From positions 640,001 to 704,000 of the forward strand of contig JANTUC010000018.1 in the NCBI GenBank assembly GCA_026873275.1: a DNA stretch of 64,000 nucleotides, given 5' to 3'. The notes beneath the pieces are model-generated. The model saw only the letters and a program-made list of their open reading frames with translations, ran no database searches and was not told the origin of the DNA. Origin of the DNA: Pseudopithomyces maydicus. Its lineage: Eukaryota; Ascomycota; Dothideomycetes; Pleosporales; Didymosphaeriaceae. Shown piece by piece: positions 53,717 through 64,000 of the stretch (position 1 is its first letter; each line of letters starts with the position of its first letter). The position numbers were made by a program, and so were the translations under genes.

Positions 53717-56692
53717 ATGGGCTCAACCGTGTATACAGAGCAGTTCAAGTTAGACCTTCGGGAGTGCCTCGATGACGTCCAGTATAAAGGGTCGTTTTTC
53801 AGTTTCTACAGCTTCAGTCGCTATGTGAATCCGGGTCTTCACATTGCTAATTATGGGTCGGTAGGTTTGCCGCTCTCTGTCCGCGATGCGGAAGCTATCG
53901 CGCGCATCTGCAGTCCATCACCATTCGGCAAGGGATCCCGCACTGTTATCGACACTTCCGTGAGAAAGACCTGGGAATTGGGCTTTACGAGCTTCGAATG
54001 CCGAAACCCCGCATGGGTGACGTATTTGGATTCTGTTGTAAAGAAGACCGTCGAGAAACTTGGTGTGCAAGTTCCAGCGTGCGTGGAGCGATATAAGTTG
54101 CTTCTTTACGAGACAGGTGCCTTTTTTAAAGCACATAAAGATAGTGAGAAGTCGCCTGGCATGTTTGGGACACTGGTGATTTGCCTGCCTTCGGAGCACA
54201 CCGGTGGCGAAGTGCATCTAGTCCGTGATGGAGAGACGACAATTTTGGAGACTGCGAAGCGGTCACAGTATGATCTTTCAGCTCTGGCTTGGTATTCTGA
54301 CGTTCAGCATGAGGTCAGTCCTGTCGAATCAGGCTATCGCTTGGTTTTGACATACAACCTTGTGCAGGACCAGAGAATGCCCAGGCAGACCGCCTCCATG
54401 CTTGATGGATTCCACGCGAGACTAGAGAACTTGCTTCGAATCTGGGCCAAAGAGCTACATTGCATCGAAAAATTAATATATCCCCTCGAACACCAATATA
54501 CAGAAGCAAGCCTGAACCAAAACAGCTTGAAAGGTCGTGATGCAGCCAAAACCCGATATATCGAGAGCCTGTGCACCAAGCATGGGGTCTTTTGGTTCCT
54601 CGGCAGAATGACCAAGGAGACTAGCGAAGACATCGAACACCGCGGTAAAGATGAGGACGAGAGACTTTCCTTGGACTGTATTGTTACACCTGCCGGCGAG
54701 CGGTTGAGCGTGAACATTGTAGACGTCCCCGAAGACCAGATTCTGGCCGATGCCGACGACCTGTATGAGGGGAGAGACGCCGATAGCGAAGACGAGGGCC
54801 ATTTTACGGGAAATGAATCAATGCCTTCAACTTTCCGGTATCGTGACACGGTCCGTTTCAGATTCATTCTCTCTGGAAGCAATTCATGTGCCCTAATATG
54901 TTATAGGTGCTTATTCTCTATCGCAAAGATGAAGTTGTCCGCCAATTCTTGTTGCGCGGCCATCATGGTGCAGCTTCACTTCAAACTTTGTTTAAGCTCT
55001 TCCGCGATGATAGTGCAGCCGAATTAAGTGAAGAGGCAGCAGTGGTTCGTAAGAACGCCCTCCGTTCAATTCTGGATAAATCGATCAAGGCCCTTACTAG
55101 TGAATACCGTGGATCCTATTACTCAAGTTACGGACTAGAAAGAGAACGCAGTCTAGCGGACTTCGGCAGGGTATTTCAAGCAGTTGCAGACTTTTGCTAC
55201 ACTATCGAGCAAGGTGACTTAGTTCGCCAAGCTCTTCGGGGTATCATGCAAGATACAAAATGGACCTCATCTACCGAGCTAGTCCGTATTGTTGCTTACC
55301 AAGTGGAAAGGGATTCGTTAGAAAGTGGTAATGATACTTGGAACTTGTGGTACTTCGCCATAGAGCCTACAGCGTCTAATTTCACGCTAACCAGCCACAG
55401 GCTTACCCAATCCTCACCAATTTCAACTTTTAAGTTCGTGAACAAGATGCGGGTTACGTTTGAGAACATCCAATCCCATCTACACTCCAATATCCCTGCA
55501 TTCAACGAATGGAAGGCAATCCGTTTGGGAGAAATGCTACATGCAGTCAAGTCGTATGATAAATCAGATGTCCCAGCATTGATACAACTTGTCCCTGTGG
55601 CAACCCCAGAAACCTATTCCGAAATGTGAGCTTCCCCCAAACGACTTCTTTCCTACTACTCATTTCATCAGAATCCTCCCAACGCTCATCAGTAACCCTA
55701 ACCGTGCGGGTCTCGCTGGTTTCCTCTGCCAGCTCGGAATCAGATCGAACCACGACCCGAGCTTCCGAGATATGGTCGTCAGGCCGACATATCAGAGGAT
55801 CATACAAGTCGTATCACTCATGTTCACGCTCGACTTGAGCGACTTCACTGAGTCTTCCAATTATAGGGCAGGATACGATTCTGAATACTCCTCACCAAAT
55901 GGCTCCGACACTTTTACGGCTTACTACATCGAGTACCTAGAGATCGTTGATCATCTCATCACCCTTGGGTTACATTCCGAGGCTCTTGTCTTGATTAATA
56001 ATACTCTACCGGATCTCCCGGGTCCCAGCTCTCCTTTCTGGAAGGAGTGGAGGGTCCTTTTTGCATTCATCGAAAAGTTCGCTTCTATCTTAGAGCATCA
56101 CCATGACAGCAACATGAACGACGCTTCCCAGAATTTCATAGTTTCTGCACTTCGCACATCTGCCTATTCGCTGGCCGATGCACGTCCAACCGAACCGAAA
56201 GACTGGAGGCGCATGAGTGGAAAATCAAACAATTGCAATTGTGGACCTTGTCTCTCGTTGGACCAATTCCTCGCCGATCCACATCGAGCTGTGGGTCGCT
56301 TCTCGTACGCAGAGAGGACGCGGAAGCACCTGCAATACAATTTGAACTTTACGGACTTCAAGTTTGTTACAGAATGCGATCAAACACCGTATACGCTCGT
56401 TGTCCACAAAACAAACAATGAATTCTCCCGCTTGAACACGAAGTGGAAGGAGGGCGCCATGGAAATGGGATTTCGAATTTGGCAGTTGAATACCAGCTTT
56501 CTGACAAGCTTGCTAGGCGAAGAACTCGTAGCGCTCACTAAAATCATTCATGAGGGTGAAAATCCAAAGTCACGGGCATCGCAATCGATATCACTCCGAC
56601 CAGCACCAGCCAGCACACATAACCCCCTTGCTGCAGACCCCGTTGCGGGTGTCAAGAGGAAGGCTGAGGTCATTGATCCACTAAGGTCCTGA
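53717..56692 (+). CDS. 2-oxoglutarate/Fe(II) oxygenase domain protein
   Basis: Exons 53717-54850, 54907-55625 and 55672-56692, 957 aa. The first intron has an atypical GTCCGT donor but a good branch site (CCCTAATAT) and restores RYRDT-VLILYRKDE. The N-terminal 210 residues carry the double-stranded beta-helix: YETGAFFKAHKD with H140-x-D142, TLVICLPSEHTGGEVHL, DVQHEVSPV with H198, and YRLVLTYNL with R208 to hold 2-oxoglutarate. The long C-terminal part is helical and ends NCNCGPCLSLDQFLADPHRA and a tail. Members of this family hydroxylate proteins or small molecules; the substrate is unknown. Upstream in-frame codons lack ATG, so this start is the first possible. Confidence 0.83.
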
Positions 56693-57341
56693 ATGACGAT
56701 CGAAGAAGATAAACCAAAAACCGCCAAAAGATATGACACGAGAGTAATCAGAATTGCGTTCGGACGGTAACATTAATAGCAATATTTTTTTCTTCGATCT
56801 TTCCTTTTCCTCTACTAGCCACTGTGCATTGGGAATGACGGAAACTTAATACTGTAAGTGCCTAACGGGCTTCAGCAACTTATCCTAAGCTTGAGAGGGC
56901 TACAGACAAAACTACGCCGCGGGGGGCAGGTTGGCTGAAACCCATTCCTTGTTTTCGTGACTTGTGTTTTGGATGTTGACCAATTATTGGATCTCGTTTC
57001 TTGATTACTGCGGCCTGACAATTACATCTACATTTCGCATGGTTGAGAGACCTCCTACAACTTGAACATAGTGTAGGATTTATAGTGGCTGTCGGTTCAA
57101 AAAGCGAGATATCACTTCTCGTTTCTCACAAATGGTTGTGTTTCTTGCAAATGGGTAACAGGGTCTCGTTTCGGCCACCAAGATTAGCGCTATTGGCGTC
57201 GGCAAAGCCGCGTCATCATGCGCTAATGCTAAAGCAATGGCGAGTGGATACAGGATGAGAGACCTTTATGATAGAGGAAAACAAAAATGTCAATGGTATA
57301 TAATATATTGTAAGCCATATTATCACATCAAATCACTAATT
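56693..57341. other. Intergenic
   Basis: No gene is supported; nothing distinctive was seen beside the tRNA-Gly upstream region. Confidence 0.5.
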
Positions 57342-57443
57342 GCATCGGTGGTTTAGTGGTAAAATTAGCCGTTGCCATTCAATTCGATAACATCGAATTG
57401 AAACAACTTCGGCTAGCCCCGGGTTCGATTCCCGGCCGATGCA
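57342..57443 (+). tRNA. tRNA-Gly (GCC) with a hairpin intron
   Basis: Acceptor GCATCGG pairs with CCGATGC plus discriminator A. A-box GGTTTAGTGG and B-box GGTTCGATTCC are intact. Anticodon stem AGCCG/CGGCT holds TT-GCC-A. The intron of about 31 nt follows and contains a perfect 11-bp inverted repeat (TTCAATTCGAT/ATCGAATTGAA). A T5 run starts about 9 nt downstream and can terminate Pol III. Confidence 0.9.
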
Positions 57444-58523
57444 TTCTCTTTTTGTCTCTTTAGAGTTGGAGTGTGGTTAAGAGCATGGCAGGGCTGTGGT
57501 GGACGTTGGTCGGGTCCACGGGTGAATGTGGGTCACCTGACTTGGGTTTTCTCGGTTAGTCGGACAGTGAGCAACGCCAACTTTTTTTCATAATAGCGCC
57601 GAGGTATCATGGGCATCACGACAACCAAGTTGCACCCCTGTAGCATGCGAACTGTGTACAACACATGTGTGTGATGCCGTGGTAGATTTGACGTACACTC
57701 AGCTTCTCAGTAAACTGACATATCAAGACTGCTTTATAAAACTTAAAGTCATGCAGACGTTACCTTGCTCTCCATGAACATGTGATTTCATTAATGTCAT
57801 GATTGACCTCATCTCTATCCAAGCCTACACACTTCGCGTCACAAATATACAAACCGATAACTGGTCCAATCGGAGTGTCCATATCTTATTTACTTATTAT
57901 ATCAACATTGAAGCTCAAAGAAACACCACCGACCCTGCATGCTCTCCACCATAACCACATGTACACGCATTGATCGCTAACGCTTGATATTGGAGTCAAA
58001 TCCATTCCTGATTTGCCAAAACCTCCAGGGGTACCGGAAAACCGATTGGAGGCTCATCGGAAAACCGATCGGAGGGTCCACTCGGAAAGCGGAGCGCCAA
58101 GCCGGCGGATGTCGGAAAGGTGCTCCACACGGAACGGGGCGCCGCTTCAAGCGCCAACCCGCGAGCTACTGAAGCGTTGGCGTATGAATCTGCACGTAGA
58201 CGACAGGACGGATTGAAGGAAGGGGTATTGTGTAATATCTTGGCGATTCGAACAGAATTTGGTACATGATACACGGCGTTTTGGTTTAGTTGGATCTCAG
58301 AGTTTTATCAGATTTGAAGTGATGAGGTATATCTATGTAGTATAAAAGGTTCAATATGTGTACATTGCCTTATAAACGAGTTACCTGCCAGCAAACAATT
58401 ACGTAGTACATATGCAGGTTCGCGCACGATGCATTGGGATATCAAATATGCGCACATCTATATGGTGACTGGACTGACTTTTCTAAAACATACGAACGTT
58501 GGCAACTGACTGTTGCCCACTTT
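57444..58523. other. Intergenic
   Basis: More than 1 kb without a supported gene. Around 58034-58090 a CGGAAAACCGAT element is repeated, each copy self-complementary in its core; open frames overlapping it (58013-58216, 57996-58274) follow from that repeat. Confidence 0.5.
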
Positions 58524-59703
58524 TTACTTTGCAATCTCAACACCGGCTGAAGCTCCTGCGAATGGGTCAGATTGTGTCACGAGAAGAATACGATGAGTTG
58601 AGCTTACCCAGAGCCTTCTTAATGTCGCCGTAGATTGCGAACTGACCGGCAGTCAGTCCACCCACCATGAAGAGACGGGTGGGAAGACCAGTAAAGGATC
58701 CGCGAAGACCAAGCTCGGCAGCGATCTTAATCAGTCGAGAGGCGGTGCTCTCTCCGGGAAGACCCTTTGTCTTGTTGATCTTAGACAGCATGGTATCGGC
58801 AGGCTGGGAGACGATGGCAGCAGCAAAACCAGCAAGAAGACCTAAACGCGGAGTCACACAGTCAGCCGAGGTACGTGCATATCGTATTCGGGGGTCAGGT
58901 ACCAGATCCCAAGTTGACAGTGGTCTGAGCTCCGCTCGACATGGTAGACTTGTCGAACATGCCAAAGATGGTCTCGGCAATCTTCTCGAAAGCAACAAAC
59001 TTGGTGATTGTGTAAGGAACCCTAGATGAGCTTTAGTTTCTGTTCTGTTGTAGTATCCATGTCCCATGTGCAAGGGCAGGCGGTGCAATCAGCGTACTGT
59101 TTGAAAAGGATAGGTCCAAATCCAGAGTAGAAGGCACCGACACCTTCGTTCCTCAGAATCTTGCTGAATCCACCAACCAAGCCATTCGCAAAACCGGGGG
59201 TCGACACAAGACGAATGCGAGTGGCCTCAAGAGGGCACAGGGCTACCGAGGCGAAGAACTCGGCGCAACCAGCGGACACTGAGTAAACGAGTGCGCGATT
59301 CTCGCGGGCTTTTTCAAGACCCAGGATATCAATAGATTGTTTCTTAAAGAATTCGTAACCCCCAAACTTAAAAGCGCCTTGCATGAAATAACCCGCAGCG
59401 GTAGGGCCAAAGCCGGTCGCAAGTGCAGAGACACCTTCATTCTGGATAACCTGGCGGAAGCCACCGATCATACCACGGTTATAAGTGGCAGGCTCGAGCT
59501 GAATCCTCGTCTTCACACTGTGGGATGATTGGTCAGTGGACGGTGGCAGGGCTGGAGATTATGGAGCCGTACACGTCGACGGGAGTGAAGGCACCGTGGG
59601 TGATGGAGCAGCCCAATGCACCAGCAAGAGCAAAGCGAGAGTAGAGGTCAAAACCCTCGGGTTTTTTCTGCAGCGTAACTGCAGGGGCAGAGATGGCAGC
59701 CAT
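58524..59703 (-). CDS. MIR1: Mitochondrial phosphate carrier
   Basis: Five exons: 59703-59573, 59517-59098, 59021-58903, 58841-58608 and 58555-58524; 311 aa. All introns are GT-AG and every phase is consistent. Three carrier signatures are present: PVDVVKTRIQL, PLEATRIRLV and PADTMLSKIN. The N-terminus FDLYSRFALAGALGCSITHGAFTP and the segment GFGPTAAGYFMQGAFKFGGYEFFK are typical of the phosphate carrier. It imports phosphate with protons across the inner membrane for ATP synthesis. The very short last exon ends VEIAK. Confidence 0.93.
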
Positions 59704-60399
59704 TGCGAAGGTGGTGTCGAGGGGAGCGCAAAAAGCAACACAGGAAGCGACAGAGAAGATTGATTGAGTGAGCGGGAAACAAGTCGTTCGGGGTTATCAT
59801 CCCCCGGAATTGAGTTAAGGTAAAACCCGAAATCCTATCCCTGTTTCACAAGCGAGCGCCCCATTCGCGTCACAAGCGCGTCGCGCGTTGTCGCTGTCGG
59901 GTCCGAAGTCTTTTTGGAGGCACGTGTTGTTGGCCTTATTACCTAGGTACCTATTAAGAGTGGGGCGGCGGCCTCTTCGGCCTCATTCACCCGCATTCAC
60001 CCTTGATCACGCTCGTCCACGGTTGGAGTCACAATAGTAACAGCGATCAACGGGGAGTACACCTGAGAAACAAACCCATACAGTAAATGCGTTCTATCAA
60101 TTGTTGTCTTCAGTCATATCGCTGCCTCTTCTATGGCGGCCCACTTACGGGCTTGCGTGAGGAAAGGCATGTAGCCATTAAAGTGTTGAGTAGAGCAGGC
60201 GGCCAGAACCCTAATACTTCATTGCATAATAAGAGAGAGTCTATGTATTATGTAGTTCCCCAATGGTAGTTGGGTATTCATGAGAGGTATAGTGACATTG
60301 AAGTACTACCGTCAATAAAGTTTTAAACGGGATAAAATAGCATGATATTTTTGAATGGCATTAAACCTAGTTGTCCCTGAACGAAATGGCACATGACTG
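59704..60399. other. Intergenic
   Basis: Promoter of the phosphate carrier at the left. No gene is supported in the remainder. Confidence 0.5.
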
Positions 60400-61165
60400 T
60401 AAAATTTAGGACCTCCTTCAAAAACTTCAACTGTCTCCCTAACACATCATCAAGTTTGACATCTACTAAAAAGTTTGCATGCCCTTTTTTCTTAACAATC
60501 TCGTGCCTCTTCTGCTTCGACTGTAGACCTTCAAATATCTCTCGCGGCAGGCCGGGAGACACGATTCCGCCGTTCTCGGGCATCAATATCATGACCAGAG
60601 TAGGAGCAATTGAAGAGATCATATGCATCGACTTCCACTTCGCGTAGTGATAGAGACTCTGAACCCTCATACAGTCTTTGAAGGTTGATGCACGCTTTTT
60701 CGCGCTCTCAACCCAAGCAGAAAGGTTTAGGTTCTATGGTGGTCACGGTGAAGGATGAAATAGTTCTTACTGTAACAGAATTGTTATTATCCTCGGCCAT
60801 TCTCTGCGGGTCCAGGTCGTTGTTAGGTAGGCCATCACTGAGACCTATAGTACGGGCATCGTAAACAAGAGCTGTTAAGCCGTGCTGTCCAAACTACTCC
60901 GCATCTTCGAGTGTGAAAATCTCTTTTGGGCAATTGAACTAATGAGTACGTCAGTCGTGCACATATGAATCTATCACTCTCATCCGCCCCGTAGGTCTTG
61001 GGCAAGTGGGTATGCATCGAAGGTAGTCATACGGCTCCATCGACATTTATAGTAGGGCCGTTCTTGGGACCTAAGAACAGGCGCCCTCGTAGAGAAAGAC
61101 CATCTATGGTCTTGAAATCGACATCCTTTTGGATATTTTCGGTCACAATGCTGCTGCAATCAATG
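60400..61165 (-). pseudogene. Alpha/beta-hydrolase (dienelactone-hydrolase-like) relic
   Basis: Fragments in family order are spread over the minus strand in different frames. Near 61150-61030: ENIQKDVDFKTIDGLSLRGR, the usual opening of these hydrolases, but with GTG where ATG is expected and a stop after GAV. Near 60900-60780: FGQHGLTALVYDARTIGLSD then DLDPQRMAEDNN, preceded by an in-frame TAG. Near 60660-60400: SSIAPTLVMILMPENGGIVS and the terminal KKKGHANFLVD and LKFLKEVLNF. The region with the nucleophile elbow is missing. Several breaks and a deletion make this a pseudogene rather than an assembly error. The original substrate is unknown. Confidence 0.65.
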
Positions 61166-62423
61166 AAGAGCGCAGTCAAATTTTCTGGTAGGGGCCACCT
61201 CTGAGAAGCCAAAACACAACAAATTGATTATTTTTGAACACACAAAAGTGGTTTATAAATCCTGGTCATTAGCTAATAACAAAGTATATACGAGATATGT
61301 CCGACATTCTTATTATGTTTTATCACAAGCGACTATATACTACCGGCTCTCTGCAGTCCCATGGAGATCATACCTAAGCGACTTTACATGAGCCAGCAGT
61401 AACGTTCTCTTAGGAATCGGCTCCATATGCAGTTGTCATTCTGAGAAGCACATCTGACAACGGTGGGTCCAGGACATTAAGGACCCGGAGGCATGCGCAA
61501 TTTCTCCGATCCGACTCCGATCCCATCGGCGTTTTTGGTGCTGTCAACTCACGCCATTGTAGCGGTGCAAAACATTAGCAATTTCTAGTTCTGATTTTCT
61601 AGAAATAAAGTCTTAGTAGTCCATTTACCTCTTCGATTGCAATTGTAGTGCACAGGGTAAAGGGTATTGCTAGATCGTAGTGCTCTCGATGAGGATGTCC
61701 ACCCAGGAGAAAGCAGAGATACCCGAGGAGTTGAGATGAAATGATGACGGAAGCGAGGGAGGCAAGAACACGCTTTCATGGCTGTATATCAATGACATCA
61801 AGAACGATGTCAAGCAGTTGCTGGAGTCGCAAAGTGCATAGCTAGCCCGTAACCCCTACACACATGCTGTTTAGGGTGAATGGGCGTTGTGGTTGCCATG
61901 TAATTCCATCTTCTTGTAGGCAGAAACTGTGAGCACATGCTTGAGATTATTAGGAGATAGACATGTTTTAGACATGCTCGTTTTGGAATCTACTTGTAAT
62001 ACGTCCTCCAAGGCTGAGTGCTGCGCAAGTGATGTGTTCTGCGAGATCATTAGCAACTCAACATTAAGTCTTAGGGAATGCTATTTTTCAATACACTGCT
62101 TCAGTGGTCGAGATCAAGGTAAGCATCCGATGTTTCTTAACACAACAATTGGTGGTGCCTATCAAGGACACTCCGTATACGCAATCACAATCTATAGATA
62201 CGAACTCCACTCGACACACCAACCCCCAAACTATACTCAACCGATCACTTAAGAAGTCCCACCTTCATATTGCAAACCACAAAGCTTTGAAACAAAATCG
62301 TGCAATATATATAGACTGGTTGGTCCCTGACCACCGTTGGTATATCCAAGTACACAGACACCAAAATGTCACCTATGCGACACAAGAAGTTCGCTCCGCA
62401 GGCACGTCTTATCCATCTACTCC
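61166..62423. other. Intergenic
   Basis: About 1.25 kb with no supported gene, ending at the 3' flank of the CaM kinase. Short open frames on both strands show no signature. Confidence 0.5.
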
Positions 62424-63771
62424 TCATCTCCTACTCCATAGCCCCTGCTGCGTCTCGTGAATCCGCCTCTCTTGCTCCTTGATCATCTCGTCCGTCTGTC
62501 CGTGACCATTCCCACGGCTATCGATCTTATCGATGTCCATGGGATCCTCGTCTGCCACTGGCTGCGGCACATTCGCCGGCGCTCCTCGTCTGGGCTCTCC
62601 GGATCGCGCACCGTCCATCATACCGGCTGCGCCGCCAGCACGCAGCTGGTTGATGGCACGGATGGTATCGATAGCGGCGTGGAGCGTGCGCCTCGCGTTG
62701 AAGTTCTTCTTGACGGTTGGCAAGAGATCTTCCTCGCCCTCGGCGGAGATCTCTCCCAGGTCTGCGATCCAGGGATGTGAAAGGGCTTCGTGGGCGGTCA
62801 TACGAGCGGCGGGATCGACGGTGAGGCAGCGACGGATGAATTCGCGGGCCTTGAGAGACACGCCGCGCCAGTATTCGAGGGTGTGAAGGAGTAATCGGCG
62901 ATAAGGATGGCCTGCATCTCCTCGAGGTTGGAGTCGCGGTCAAAGGGGGTGTAACCGCACAGCAGGAAGTAGGTAATGACGCCAATCGCCCAGATGTCGC
63001 TGTGCTTCTTTAGTGGGTTATTCCCCAAATCTCGACAGTGCACTTACACCGGCTTTCCGTGTCCAGTTTTCCTGAAGATCTCCGGTGCCATGTAGCCTGG
63101 GGTACCGCATGTGGTGGTCAGTACATGGAACTGCTCTTCGTCCATTATCCGGGACAGGCCAAAGTCGGCGATAAGCAGGTCTGCGTTGTCCTCAGGCGTC
63201 CTGAAAAGCAGGTTCTCAGGCTTCAGATCGCGGTGCACGATGCCGTGGTCGTGCAAATACGCGACAGCGGACAGTGTAGCCCGAATGAGATCGGCAGCGT
63301 CAGACTCGTAGTAGTTGCCTTTCCGGCATATGCGGTCGAACAGCTCGCCTCCTAGAGCAAGATCGGTGACCAAGTATACTGCAACCGGTATCAGCTACCA
63401 CGTTTGATAGGGCTTGTGACTCTGCATACGGTTGTTCATCGTCTCAAAGTAGTCGACAAGCGTCAAGATATTCCGATGTCCCATGGACACGCGCTTGAGC
63501 ACGGCAATCTCGTTCCTGACCTGTCGAGCATAAGCTCCAGCCCACAGCACCCCGCCACTACACGACTCACCATGTGCTCCCTCCCTGCCATCAGTCTCTT
63601 GTTGATGACCTTGGCTGCATAGTATCGTCCTGTGTCGATGTGCACGCACTCCTTGACGACCGAGTAACTACCAGCGCCGAGGGTCTTTCCCGTTTTGTAT
63701 CGACACGGTTGCACTTGGGCTTGGGATTGGGCTGCCGGGGCAGGAGCGCCCGAGGCACCGTTTGAGGCCAT
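62424..63771 (-). CDS. Calcium/calmodulin-dependent protein kinase (CaMK1-type), one frameshift
   Basis: Exons 63771-63571, 63520-63430, 63378-63048 and 62999-62424; about 399 aa if repaired. Kinase motifs: GAGSYSVVKE (32-41), AAKVI with K54, HRDLKPEN with D148, DFG (169-171), GTPGYMAPEI, DIWAIGVITYFLLCGYTPF. The C-lobe continues EYWRGVSLKAREFIRRCL and a helical tail (FNARRTLHAAIDTIRAINQL) that should be the autoinhibitory/calmodulin-binding segment. The frame breaks between DYSFTP and EYWRG at a G3 run (62879-62881), where one more base restores continuity. A kinase this conserved is unlikely to be a pseudogene, so sequence error is favoured. Upstream 5' flank runs to the window end. Confidence 0.85.
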
Positions 63772-64000
63772 TTTGGGTAGGTAGCAACGTCTCTCGATGT
63801 AGAGCTAACGAGGACCGTGAGGGTGTTTGTTGGTGGGGGGTCTGGTTGGGGCTGACAACTCAACGTCTCGGACGACGTGGTGCGCGCGCGGTCGGGTATC
63901 AGTTGAGGGCAAGGCTGAGACACAATTAGGCAGAGAAGGCCCCGCGCCGCACAGGACGAGAGCTACGAGTCGTGCAGGACGGTGGGTGGTGGAGAAGGGC
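63772..64000. other. Promoter region of the kinase gene
   Basis: 5' flank of the CaM-kinase gene up to the window edge; no other feature is recognised. Confidence 0.5.

Noticed and set aside
57996..58274. ORFs of 62-92 aa near 58.1 kb
   Set aside because: They arise from a short CGGAAAACCGAT repeat and overlap each other in three frames.

Overview
This window looks like a piece of nuclear genome from a filamentous ascomycete (Pezizomycotina, possibly a dothideomycete). Short GT-AG introns of about 45-150 nt with fungal branch sites (CTAAC/CTAAT) interrupt most genes. Gene content is typical of the group: a HET-domain protein, a YMC-type carrier, a GH27/GH5/six-hairpin glycosidase set, F-box and 2OG-oxygenase genes, and a fungal CaM kinase. 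Exon structures below were worked out by hand from splice consensus plus frame and family continuity.

Layout. 0-0.4 kb: BTB/RING protein running off the left edge. 0.4-3.1 kb: gene-free, with simple repeats. 3.1-9.1 kb: GPI-anchored PEBP-like protein, a Ser-rich cytosolic protein, a YMC-type mitochondrial carrier and a Ras-like GTPase, all on minus. 10.5-19.3 kb: HET protein, secreted GH5 exo-beta-1,3-glucanase, a two-TM DUF6594-like protein, a small basic protein and a caspase-like protein. 20.5-29.5 kb: secreted Gly/Ser/Lys repeat protein, cytochrome P450, then a convergent pair of secreted glycosidases (GH27 alpha-galactosidase and a six-hairpin glycosidase). 29.9-40.1 kb: DEAH/DEVH RNA helicase (Dhr2-like), KEL3-like Kelch protein, prolyl aminopeptidase, FAD monooxygenase and pyroglutamyl peptidase. 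40.1-47.8 kb: an accessory island with a tyrosine-recombinase element (Crypton/captain-like catalytic signature), an adjacent C2H2 zinc-finger ORF, a second acidic/basic ORF that stops in AT-rich RIP-like DNA, a tRNA-Leu with an expanded D-arm, and tRNA relics. 47.8-56.7 kb: secreted Lys-rich protein, F-box protein and a large 2OG-Fe(II) oxygenase. 57.3-64 kb: tRNA-Gly, mitochondrial phosphate carrier, an alpha/beta-hydrolase pseudogene and a CaM-kinase gene at the right edge.

Two themes stand out. The 40-47.8 kb island mixes a tyrosine recombinase with tRNA pieces and a small duplication of the neighbouring gene's 3' end. Separately, at least four otherwise intact genes are broken by one-base shortfalls in homopolymers, which looks more like uncorrected long-read assembly error than biology and should be checked before any of them is called a pseudogene.
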